NCBI RefSeq assembly: GCF_022539665.2
Contig: NC_081334.1
Location: forward strand, 9,332,424 to 9,396,423
DNA: 64,000 nucleotides
Source of the DNA: Daphnia carinata
Lineage: Eukaryota > Arthropoda > Branchiopoda > Diplostraca > Daphniidae
Direction: 5' to 3'
Notes under the pieces: generated by a model
Told to the model about the DNA's origin: nothing
What the model saw: the letters and a program-made list of their open reading frames with translations, nothing else
Database searches by the model: none
Shown here: piece after piece, positions 10,595 through 20,045 of the stretch
Layout: the number at the start of each line of letters is the position of its first letter
Numbering within the stretch: the first letter of the stretch is position 1
Made by a program: the position numbers and the translations under genes

Positions 10595-11506
10595 CGAGGA
10601 GGATTGAAGATCGAGGATATTCATCTCCGCCAGGCCATCGAACAACTTTTTTTTTTAAGTTGCCTGGAACGGACCCGCGTGCCGCCCACGCGAGAAGGAA
10701 ATTTTCGCGTACCTGGCCGCCGCCATTGTGGATCGTCCTTACCTGCGCAAAAGGGGATTGGATCCCATCCCGCCGCGACGTCTTTGTTGAAGGATGGAGG
10801 AACGGTACAGGCAAGTATCGCAACCCTTCCTACCTATAGCGTAGGCTAATAAATATACAATTCCCAACACGTTTTTTTTTCTCGGATTTTGAATTGAATT
10901 TGAATTGTTTTGTTTGTGCTCTATTAGCTCTCCCTCATTTGCGTTTGTAATTGTTTCCCTTTCTTTTTTTTGGCGCTTCACACGCTTTTTTTTGGCACGT
11001 GTGATATTTTTTTTATCTTTTTCCTTAGCGATCGGATTTACGGTGCGGAAAAGTTTATTTTTTCTTTTCCACTTTTTTTCGCGCGGACAAGGAAAAGATT
11101 TTTGTTTGCGAATTACGCTGTGAGACCTCGCTCGGCTTCCCACTTTTCCTTTTTTGGTTTTCACGGCGTTTTGTGTTTTTTTTTTGTGATTTCTTTTTTT
11201 TCCTCTCACCCACAGAGGATATTTTTTTGTGGTACTTTTTTGTGGTGTTACGCTTTTTTTGGCTCGCCATTTTGGTTGCGTTCAAGAACTTTTTTTTTTT
11301 TTGGATTTTGCTTTGTTTTGCTGACCTTCTGATCTTGGTCGAGGTTTCTTAGAAGGTACGTACTTATTTGTTTTTTTTTCTCTGCTCCTTTGTTTTGTTT
11401 TTTTTTCTCATTTTTGGGCCTTCTTTTTGTTTTCTTGGTCTTTCGCGCTTGTTTTTCTTTTTTTCTTTTTTTTGGTATTTTCGTATTTTCGTACGGTTGG
11501 TTCTGC
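10595..11506 (+). other. Leader of type-3 copy G, T-rich
   Basis: Untranslated leader between primer site and gag. From about 10,870 to 11,490 it is dominated by T runs with interspersed TTTTC units; the antisense Lys-rich frames over it are composition artefacts. The first 280 bp are similar to the copy F leader (48,200-48,470). Confidence 0.6.
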
Positions 11507-12492
11507 ATGTCGGATTTGAATCCCGACGTCCCAGATCCCTTTTTTGGCTTAGAACCACAGTACTACCTGCGGAATCAGAGGAGAAAAGCTCGTCAAACAA
11601 CAGCAAGAGCACGTATTGTTCGTCCGGTGCCGCGTTTACCTGCGACGAAAACGAGCTGTCCGAACTTGGAGTTTGTACTGGCGGCAGAAGCATCTCCACC
11701 AACAGACATGGCAGACAATAACGAGCTAATTGTGGCATTGAATAGGTTTGCTGAAGTAGCAACGGCTGACGGTGCGGCGAGGCAAAATCAGGTTGCCCAA
11801 ATCGTCGAAATTATTAACGTGCAACAACAACAGAACAACGAAGCTATCCAAGCACTTGCTGCCGCTTTGCCAGCTGCCCAGACAGTCCGTCCGTCGACGA
11901 TTGCTGTCAATTCTATACCATGCTTCTCGGGTGCTGTTGGTGAAGATGCGCAAGGGTTTATTGACCATGTGGAACGCGTTGGTGGGTTAGAGGGTTGACA
12001 GAGGAGAATCGACTTTTGGTTGCTGTGGCACGTCTCGAGGGCACTGCCTGCCAATGGCACGTTCAAACGGGACACCATCACGCTACCTGGGCTATTCGGT
12101 CAGCCGCACTAGTGACAAACTTTGCTCGAGCGCTTTCGTTTTTGGAGTGGAGTTCGCTCGTAGAGTCTAGGGTACAAAAACCAGGGGAATCTTGCCTTGA
12201 ATACGCGTTGGACAATCGACGATTGTGCTTTCGTTTTCCCGTCCCGTTACCGGAGACTGACGTCATCAAGATGTTGCTGAGAGGTCTCGCGAACCCCATT
12301 CACGTCGCAGCCCTAACTTCGCTCTTACCGGTAGACTTTATGGCCTTCTTGACGCGACTCAGAGACTTAGAGCAACTTGGGTTAACTTCTCCAGTGCCCA
12401 GCGTGCCAGCATCTACATATGCGCCGCTTTTACAATCAAAGCCTCCTGTTTTAACAACCCCTCCGTCATCTGTACCTGCGCCAGCAACATAG
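11507..12492 (+). pseudogene. Gag (capsid part) of type-3 copy G
   Basis: Start chosen at ATG 11,507 (MSDLNPDVPDPFFG), whose downstream sequence is shared with copy F. The conserved core begins MADNNELIVALNRFAE at 11,708 and continues through a Gln-rich stretch (VQQQQNNEAIQALAAAL) into a capsid with the FIDHVERV and LARAL/FLEWSSL helices. A single-base loss at about 11,993 shifts the frame; the rest is open to 12,492. It is a gypsy-type Gag (retrotransposon gag family). The CCHC knuckle and all of pol are missing: similarity stops at 12,492, shortly before a minisatellite. Confidence 0.75.
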
Positions 12493-12540
12493 GATTTAGC
12501 CACACTCTTTTAAGTTTCACCGCGGGATTTCAGGTGTGGA

Positions 12541-13015
12541 ACACCTACCCCCCGAAGGGGTAGGTGTGTCGGACTGTATTAATTGAAAGGGTAGGTATGT
12601 CGGACTGTATTAATCATAGGGGTAGGTGTGTCGAACTGTATTAATCGAAAGGGTAGATATGTCGGACTGTATTAATCAAAGGGGTAGGTGTGTCGGACTG
12701 TATTAATCGAAAGGGGAGGTATGTCGGACTGTATTAATCAAGGGGGTAGGTGTGTCAGACTGTATAAATCGAAATGGTAGGTACGTCGATCAGTGTTCAG
12801 CGAAGGGGTAGGTTTGTCGGTCTCAGTTAAACAAATGGGTAGACTAGACGGCTTTTTTAAATTAAATTTTTGAAGGGGTAGCTGTGACGGGAGCGTTTTA
12901 AAATTTTTTATTGGGTACATATATCGGGGTAGCTTTGACGGGAGATGTTTTTCCATTTTCTGTAAGGGTAGGTCTGTCGGGGTAGGTTTGTCGTTTTTGG
13001 GGGTACGTCTGTCGA
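12541..13015. repeat. ~31 bp minisatellite with a hairpin at its edge
   Basis: About eight good tandem units of GGGTAGGTGTGTCGGACTGT followed by ATTAATCGAAA (31 bp), alternating GTGTGTCGG and TATGTCGG variants so that a 62 bp period is visible. Units decay from about 12,790 to 13,015 but keep GGGTAG...GTCGG. At the left edge ACACCTACCCC / GGGGTAGGTGT (12,541-12,551 and 12,557-12,567) forms a perfect 11 bp stem with a 5 bp loop. No coding function is evident; it separates gag of copy G from env of copy B. Confidence 0.85.
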
Positions 13016-13699
13016 AACCTCTATTTACTTCGGGTGGTACCACTGTCTCTATCCCGTGGAAAAGATGGGATTGTTTTCCCGTCCAATGACTGCTGAGTAT
13101 GTAGTGCTATGATGGCCGCCGCTGATAGCGTCCTTGGCTGGTGTGGATTCCGATACTCAAAGCTAAAGTGTTGTTTCTGGCTGGAGCCGTGACAATGCCT
13201 CAGGCTTACTCGTTCTACTCTTTGCGTTAGACACTTTCTATCTGATGCAGGTGAATGTGACCCAGTTCTGTCTGTTGCCGTGGAACGTCTAGAGCGGCTA
13301 CATTGCTGAATGGAACGTCTTCGCTTGGATAGTTGGAGTTCTCTTTAGTCCTTGCACACTGATGTATCCAGGTTGGTATTCTGTAGGTATGTATTTATAG
13401 TAATTTTGAACATCTCGCACAGTTTTCTTGTAGTTTCTGGAGGAAAAATTAGGTACGTGAGTGGTATTCCCACAACTTGTAACCTTGTCGTGTGATGTCG
13501 CGATCTGGTTTGGTAAGGAACGAGATCTCGATCTGTAGATTGGTGTCGTAGAGACGGCTGGTGTTTTCGTGTTCCGGCATTCTTGGAAGTTCTAGGTATC
13601 CATTCCCTTTAATCAACGTTTGTGAGTATGAATTATTTGTTGTTATATCTCCCCACACAATGGTGTTTTGATTCTGGATGAAGTGTCTTTCTTGTTGGG

Positions 13700-15016
13700 C
13701 CCACACGGCACACCCCCTTCCTGGGATCCTCCTAAAGGCTCTTAGCCTCCCCAGTGCATCAAACATACCGTTGAGATGTACTGAGGAGGGCCACAAGACG
13801 CTGGAAAGTTGTGGAGAAACATGCCAGTATTTTCAATTCAAGAAATTGTTGGTGATATGCTCAGGAGTGCTTTAGGAGGTCCCTCCATGAAACTAAGACT
13901 CGTGAGTTATAAAGTATCGCAAAAACATTTGGCTCAAGTAGAATTGTTAGATAATGTAAATTTTGGGGTTTACCATTTCAAATTAGAATTAAAAATTAGA
14001 AATTTAGAATTACGTAACGATAGTCAGTGTATTGGATTTTAACAAACCAAATCATCAAATCCAATCAAATCCAAATCACATCATTTGTGGATGTGGATTA
14101 AATTGGATTTTACTGCTTAGGTTAGTTAAAGTTAGCTTAGGTTAGTTTAGGTTATGTTACTCGAGAACTTTTGCTGTCTTGAATGATTTAAAGATCCAAT
14201 GCAAATCCGCAAAAAATTGGATTTGCTTCGGATTTTTTTGTTTTTGCGGATTTGATTGGCCAAAATCCAATACACTGACGATAGTAGTATGAAATAGTAA
14301 AAAATTTATGAAATTTGAAAAGTTTGTTGTGACCACTATAAAGTGCAATATAAGTAATAAATAGTTCTGATTTTGCTCTAATAGTATTTTGTTAAATGAA
14401 CTCTATTAAATACAATAAAGTTCATGTTCTCCTGTGATTTTAATTAAAATAGCATAGGAAAAAAAGGTTTTGTGAACCATTTAAGTAGTTAGTAAACACC
14501 ATCGGTTTTTTAAAAAGGAAAATGCATATAAGCCGACGTTTTTCGCAATATTCAGCGTACCGGATTGGAGGCTCATAGTTCCATTTGGAACAATTTTTGA
14601 AAAATACTCCTATCTCTAATTAGAAATAGGGCTAATGCCTTGGGAAAATAGGGCTGACTTAAAATATTTTAAGTCAGTCCTATTTCATTGCCAATTTCAA
14701 TGGAAGATCAAGCTTTTGAATTAGAATCAACTATTTCAAATAATATACTGTCCTTTAACATTCTTTTTTATTTTATTTACATTAAAATGCTTGGTTCTAT
14801 AATTGGTTCTGTATTGGTCTATTCTATATGCTAATACCTTGGGAGGTTATTGGTACTACCTGAGGATGATGCAAGAGGGACTGAGGAGCCTGTGAGGCAG
14901 CTACCAGGTAACCAAAAAGAAGCTTGTAAGAGGAATCGAGGACGGTTATGGGAAAGACTGGGGAGGATAGTAGGATGCTCTGAGGAGGTACCTAGGAGCC
15001 AGTTGTGCTGTGTGGG
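13700..15016. mobile_element. Terminal-inverted-repeat element 'TIR-1056', first copy, carrying a MITE
   Basis: Ends are CCCACACGGCACA and TGTGCTGTGTGGG, a 13 bp inverted repeat with one mismatch. Without the nested MITE (253 bp plus 8 bp duplication) the length is 1,056 bp, matching the inverted copy at 17,012-18,068 (1,057 bp), which confirms the boundaries. Inside, about 14,290-14,700 resembles one half of the MULE terminal repeat (CCATTTAAGT..ACACCATCGG, ...GTCAGTCCTATTTCATTGCC). A conserved short frame from the first Met at 13,809 (NMPVFSIQEIVGDMLRSALG) occurs in both copies; I do not recognise it. I found no clear target duplication, so the superfamily is undecided. Confidence 0.75.
14025..14277. 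mobile_element. hAT-type MITE nested in TIR-1056
   Basis: 253 bp with perfect 16 bp inverted ends CAGTGTATTGGATTTT and flanking 8 bp duplications ACGATAGT (14,017-14,024 and 14,278-14,285). The second TIR-1056 copy shows the empty site with a single ACAATAGT at 17,743-17,752. Eight-bp duplications and CAGTG ends are the hAT signature. No coding capacity. Internally AT-rich with GGTTAG repeats. Confidence 0.93.
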
Positions 15017-15669
15017 TGTGGTATTTAACGGGCCGAAAGGGCTTTCAATTGGGTCGTCTCGTTTTTCCTGTCGTAGCGTGATTTGTTCTGCTACACAGTT
15101 GAGGGTATGGTATTCTTTTATGGCATACCATTTCCCTTCGCCCGTCGGGGTTATTGTGAAACTCAGGCCCGATGGTCCGGTCTGCATGTTGTTATGACGG
15201 CACTTCAATGTCGTTTACCATCTTCCAGCATTCAAGAGGGGTTATTAGTTTAGTTTCTTGTGAATACACCGTGCCGAAAGATCCTGTTATCTTCTTCGTT
15301 TTTGTCCATTGTCTACACGTCCATCCTTTCCAGAAGCTGCTGGGTTCTGTTTCGTCGTTAAAGTGTATGCAGTGGGTATTCTGGGTAAGTGTGCTGTATC
15401 CGTTGCTTTGTTGTTACAGTAGTATGGTGCTTCTATGTCTAAAATTCCTCTAATCTTTACGTTGTTACAGTCGCATACGGTTGAATAAATTGGATACGTG
15501 GATGGCATGATGGTGGGTAAGTGGATGAATAATAGTATCAGTTCCTTCTGTGAGAAAATAAATTTGAAGGTTTTTTAGAACTTCGATACTCCGTGGCGTT
15601 GCCGTAAGTTTTATCATTGATTTGTCATTCTAGTGTGTGCAGGTTTATTTGGTATGGGAAAGCAAACAT

Positions 15670-16690
15670 CTGGTGCGCCGATTGTATAAGGCCTCTTCTG
15701 TTGCTCGAAGTATACGCGTTCTAGGGGTAAGCTGTCTTTGGTTGTTATTGAAGTGTTTTCTTGGCCTTCCTGGTCCTCGTCGTACTGTTTCAGTTTGCGG
15801 TTAATTTGTGGCGTGTGAGGTTTCTTCTGCTTTTAAGTTTCTTGGTGCGTAAAGCTTTCGGCGACTGACGTGCACTACTGATTTTAGCTTTTCGTTGTTG
15901 TCGTTTTGGATCTCGTAGGTGATGTCTGAAAAACTTTTGGTTATTTCGAATTGTCCATTCCATCGGTTGATGAATTTTTCCAGCGGTCGGTGGGGCTTTC
16001 AATAGCACCAAGTCACCAATGATGTATTTGATTGTTTTTGTCCCTTTGTCGTAGTGTCTTTTTTGTTTTGTTTGTGCCCGGAATAGGTGTTTTTTCGCCA
16101 GTTGCTGCGCCTTCTTCCCCTGATGTGAGTACATTACACTGGTGTCTTTGTATGTTTTGTACCGTCTGTCGCTTTTGATGTCATTGGTGAGTACTGGTTG
16201 TCCTCCGGGACTTCAGGGATCCATATTTGGTAAAAATATCATTAACCAAGGCTCTAGCAATTGTTTGGGCAGTTTGATCTTTCATTGGTACTGTAAAAAC
16301 GAAACGACTGGCAGAATCTGATAAGACTAAAATATACCTATATCCCTTTGCGCTTTCTTGATTTGGACCCACAATATCCATCGCAAGTCTCTCCCATACC
16401 CTTTCGGCTGGGGGCATAGGCTGCAATGGCGCTTCACTTCCTCCCACAGCTTTGCATTTTACGCAATTTTTATGCAATTTTTGATGTGTTCTGTTACAAT
16501 TTGTCGCATGTGTGGAAAGAAGTATTGCTTTTGATGTCTTGCTACGGTTTTTTCGATTCCAAAATGTCCTGCTAACATGTGCTCATGATTTTCATATAAT
16601 ATTCCTCTAATTTTCTGAATGGGTACTACTAATCTTCCTTGGCTATCTGTTAATAGACCTGTTTCGTTGATTTAAAATTTGCTCTTAAAT
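15670..16690 (-). pseudogene. Integrase (copy B), catalytic core deleted
   Basis: The HHCC region lies at about 16,480-16,650 and the start of the DDE core at 16,181-16,477 (LAMDIVGPNQESAKGYRY, first Asp). At about 16,195-16,220 the sequence jumps from NDIFTKYG to the C-terminal domain, so the second Asp and the catalytic Glu are gone. The C-terminal part (15,790-16,134) keeps QTKQKRHYDKGTK and GDLVLLKAPPTAGK, the strand-rich DNA-binding domain of gypsy integrases. Confidence 0.85.
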
Positions 16691-17011
16691 CTGCTATTTT
16701 AACTTTTCTGGCTATCTGCATTTTCTTCTATTTTTGTTCTTTGTATTTTCTTTTCTTGTATTTTTTTCATTAATTTTTGGCAATGTTTATCAGCTTGCTG
16801 TAGTTCTATCCAACTGATTTCTTCCAAAAACCTTTTACTTTTACTTTCACTTTCCCTCTCAAGTTTTACGTTTTCGCTCTCGAAACTTTCGCTTTCCTTT
16901 TGAAGACTTTCATTTTCCCTCTCAAGGCGTTCCTGTTTTTTCTTTAAGCTTTCACTTTCTTTTTGAAGACCTTCAAGCTCTCTCGTGAGGATTTCTTTTT
17001 CCCTTGCCCTT
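16690..17011 (-). pseudogene. Coiled-coil linker (copy B)
   Basis: About 105 codons open on the minus strand, from REKEILTRELEGLQKESESL to DKHCQKLMKKIQEKK. Heptad-like spacing of Leu/Glu/Lys and repeated ERENESLQ and ESESF units match the linker of copy A. The upstream end is interrupted by the second TIR-1056 insertion; beyond that insertion the RNase H domain resumes. Confidence 0.7.
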
Positions 17012-18068
17012 CCCACACAGCACAACTGGCTCCTAGGTACCTCATCAGAGCATCCTGCTATCCTCCCCAGTCTTTCCCATAACCGTCCTCGATTCCTCTT
17101 ACAAGCTACTTTTTGGTTACCTGGTAGCTGCCTCACAGGCTCCTCAGTCCCTCTTGCATCATCCTCAGGTAGTACCAATAACCTCCCAAGGTATTAGCAT
17201 ATAGAATAGAACCAATACAGAACCAATTATAGAACCAAGCATTTTAATGTAAATAAAATAAAAAAGAATGTTAAAGGACAGTATATTATTTGAAATAGTT
17301 GATTCTAATTCAAAAGCTTGATCTTCCATTGACATTGGCAATTAAATAGGACTGACTTAAAATATTTTAGGTCAGCCCTATTTTACCAAGGCATTAGCCC
17401 TATTTCTAATTAGAGATAGGAGTATTTTTCAAAAATTGTTCCGAATGGAACTATAAGCCTCAATCCGGTACGCAAAATATTGCGAAAAAAAGTCGGCTTA
17501 TATTCGTTTTCCTTTTTAAAACACCGATAGTGTTTAGTAACTACTTAAATGGTTCACAAAACCTTTTTTTCCTATGCTATTTTAATTAAAATTACAGGAG
17601 AACATGAACTATATTGTATTTAATAGAGTTCATTTAACAAAATACTATTAGAGCAAAATCAGACTATTTATTACTTATATTGCACCTTATAGTGGTCACA
17701 ACAAACTTTTCAAATTTCATAAATTTTTTACTATTTCATACTACTATTGTTACGTAATTCTAAATTTCTAATTTTTAATTCTAATTTGAAATGGTAAACC
17801 CCAAAATTTACATTATCTAACAATTCTACTTGAACCAAATGTTTTTGCGATACTTTAAAACTCACGAGTCTTACTTTCATGGAGGGACCTCCTAAAGCAC
17901 TCCTGAGCATATCACCAACAATTTCTTGAATTGAAAATACTGGCATGTTTCTCCACAACTTTCCAGCGTCTTGTGGCCCTCCTCAGTACATCTCAACGGT
18001 ATGTTTGATGCGCTGGGGAGACTAAGAGCCTTTTAGGAGGTCCCCAGGAAGGGGATGTGCCGTATGGG
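17012..18068. mobile_element. TIR-1056, second copy, inverted
   Basis: Reverse orientation to the copy at 13,700. Ends CCCACACAGCACA and TGTGCCGTATGGG. It has no nested MITE and so preserves that MITE's empty site. It lies exactly at the RNase H/coiled-coil border of copy B. The conserved frame (first Met at 17,958, minus strand) differs from its counterpart by a few replacements. Comparing flanks with copy A suggests loss of about 4 bp rather than a duplication at the site. Confidence 0.75.
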
Positions 18069-18119
18069 TTGTTTCTACTCGTGTTAGCGGCACTACGGGA
18101 ATACGGCTTAGGGTGTCAA

Positions 18120-19420
18120 AATTTCTGTGCGACTTCCCAGGCCGGTATCCAATGGCGATGTCGAATTCTTGTAATCAGAGTGCCCTTCTAGCTAATCTTC
18201 CTGCGGGTTCTGTCTAGCTCATCAGCCATTCTAAAGGTCAATGGTCGGTAAATACGGTAAATCTTCGTCCGTATACATATGTCCTAAACACGTCGATTGC
18301 GTGGATGATTGCGTAAGCCTCTTTCTCTGTGGTTGACCACTTGGCTTCGCGATCGTTCAGATGTTTAGATTTATACGCTATAACGACTTCTACGCCGTCT
18401 GATTAACGGGGTTCCTGCACGTTGGACTCCGCTGAATCCGCTGGTTGATGTCCAGTCTGTTTCTGAGCCAAGACTGCTCCTATTCCGTATCCAGAAGCAT
18501 CCGTGCAGATGATAAGTTCGCGCGTGAAATCTGGATAACCTAGGATAAGTCTAGTTTTGAGACAGTTCTTCATACAGTCAAAGGCGTGCCTTTGTTCCTC
18601 CCCCCCATTTCCACTCGGCTGATGTTCTCGTGATCGCTGTCAGTGAGTGTGCTTTATCAGCAAAAGCCCGGATGCATTTCCTGTAATAGCTAGCCAGACC
18701 TAAAAATAAGCTCAATTCTTTTACTTTTTTGGGAGCTGGGTATTTTATGATTTCTTCTAGCTTTTTCGTACTCGGTGTTATTCCTTTTTTCGAAACAATA
18801 TATCCTAAAAAATCTAACTCTTCTTTGAAAAATTCACATTTCTTTCTTTTTAGCATGTGCCTTGCGTCTTTAAGAAGCTTGACCACTGTTTCCAGATGTG
18901 TCACATGTTCTGTAATATTATTACTGAACACTATGATGTCATCGAGATAAACCAACGCGAATTTGCGATTGCAAGATGTTATTCATTGCTCTTTGAAAAG
19001 TGCTTGGTGCATATGTTAAACCAAATGGCATTCTATTAAATTCTTATTGTCCAAATTCACAGATGAAGGGGGTTTTGTGCTTGTCGCTTTCTTCTATCTC
19101 GATTTTCTAGTAGCCGCTCAGTAAGTCGAATGTTGAGAAGTAAACTGATCCGCTCAATGCATCGATGGTGTTGTCATTTCTTGGTAAAGGATATTTATCT
19201 TTGATGGTTATTTTGTTCAATGCCCTATAGTCAATACATAAACGCCTTTTCCATCTTTTTTTGGGTACCATTACTATTGCTGCTGCAAATGGGCTGTGAC
19301 TTTCCCTAATAATCTTGTTACTCAACATTACTGCAATTTTTGTTTTGACAATGAGTTTTAATGCTTTTGGTGTCCTGCGCAATCGTTGAGTTAATGTATC
19401 CTATGTTGATGGTATGCCTT
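18120..19420 (-). pseudogene. Reverse transcriptase and RNase H (copy B)
   Basis: RT motifs in order: [43 protein letters not shown] (catalytic YLDD just below 18,955), then LGYIVSKKGITPS and SLFLGLASYYRKCIR of the connection region. RNase H follows at 18,120-18,600 with the TDASGYGIGAVLAQ motif intact. Frameshifts lie near 19,080-19,110 and 18,580. This is the clearest type-1 RT in the window. Confidence 0.88.
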
Positions 19421-19423
19421 ACA

Positions 19424-20045
19424 TCAGTTGCTAGACCCAAATCTGATTCCTGTTCTGCGAATAGGGTTTCGTGTTTTTTCAATAGGATTTTGGTTTTTAA
19501 TGCGTATCTCATCAGCGACGTAGGTCGTTTCACCTTCTTGGGTTGTTTTAATTCGTTTGGATTTCTTGTTATTGTCTGATTGGGAGAAAGATTCTAAGCT
19601 GCGATAATCTGTTTCTGTAAGGTCGTTGTTGTCGTTATTCTCTTTTGCATTTTCTGGGAGGAGTGGAATATGGATGCCTGCTTTGCCAAATGCTAGACTG
19701 TATATAGGATGTGTGTTTTTTTCCAAAGTTGTGTTCTATCTTAAAATGGTCGTAACTGATCTGTCTGTCCCTGGTTTTAATTTTTAAATTGTTGCTTGAT
19801 AAAAATTCTAATCCCAAGATGCAACTTTCGTTTGAATTTTCCATGATAGAGAAATGATGGTTAATAACATGGTTGTCGTTAATAATAATTGAAAATTCAA
19901 ATTTCCAATTGATTTTAGTATTTGTCCGTGTAGTATCTATTTTGGATTCTAAACTATATGTTGCGGGATTGTTTGGTAGGGATATTGTTTTTACTGCATT
20001 TGACGGCGGTTCGGATTGTTGATACGTGCCATATCTGTCCAACAT
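19424..20045 (-). pseudogene. Protease and RT approach region (copy B)
   Basis: Starts in the -1 frame relative to the end of gag, overlapping it by about 55 nt (19,991-20,045). The fold features are HHFSIMENSNESCILGLEFL, with the ILG(x)EFL motif near the end of retroviral-type proteases. The usual D(T/S)G motif is not obvious, so the N-terminal half is divergent or damaged. A hydrophilic linker leads into RT. No slippery heptamer is visible in the overlap. Confidence 0.6.

Larger units (their letters stand above)
13060..15525 (-). pseudogene. Envelope-like gene of copy B, interrupted
   Basis: Same gene as at 4301-7564. The 15,208-15,525 part covers the signal-peptide end and first Cys-rich segment; the start codon position reads AAG instead of ATG. 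The ectodomain is split by the 1.3 kb insertion at 13,700-15,016: ESPFGPLNTT lies on one side and the continuing HFIQNQNTIVWGD on the other. Several frameshifts follow, and the gene stops at the beginning of the Thr-rich stalk. It is a dead copy. Confidence 0.8.

Noticed and set aside
10739-11508. Lys-rich minus-strand frames
   Set aside because: Complement of T runs in the leader of copy G; pure composition effect.
12541-13015. CRISPR array
   Set aside because: Units are contiguous tandem repeats without unique spacers, in a eukaryotic setting.
13700-13711. hAT, CACTA or piggyBac assignment for TIR-1056
   Set aside because: Ends and flanks do not show 8 bp, 3 bp or TTAA duplications; superfamily left open.
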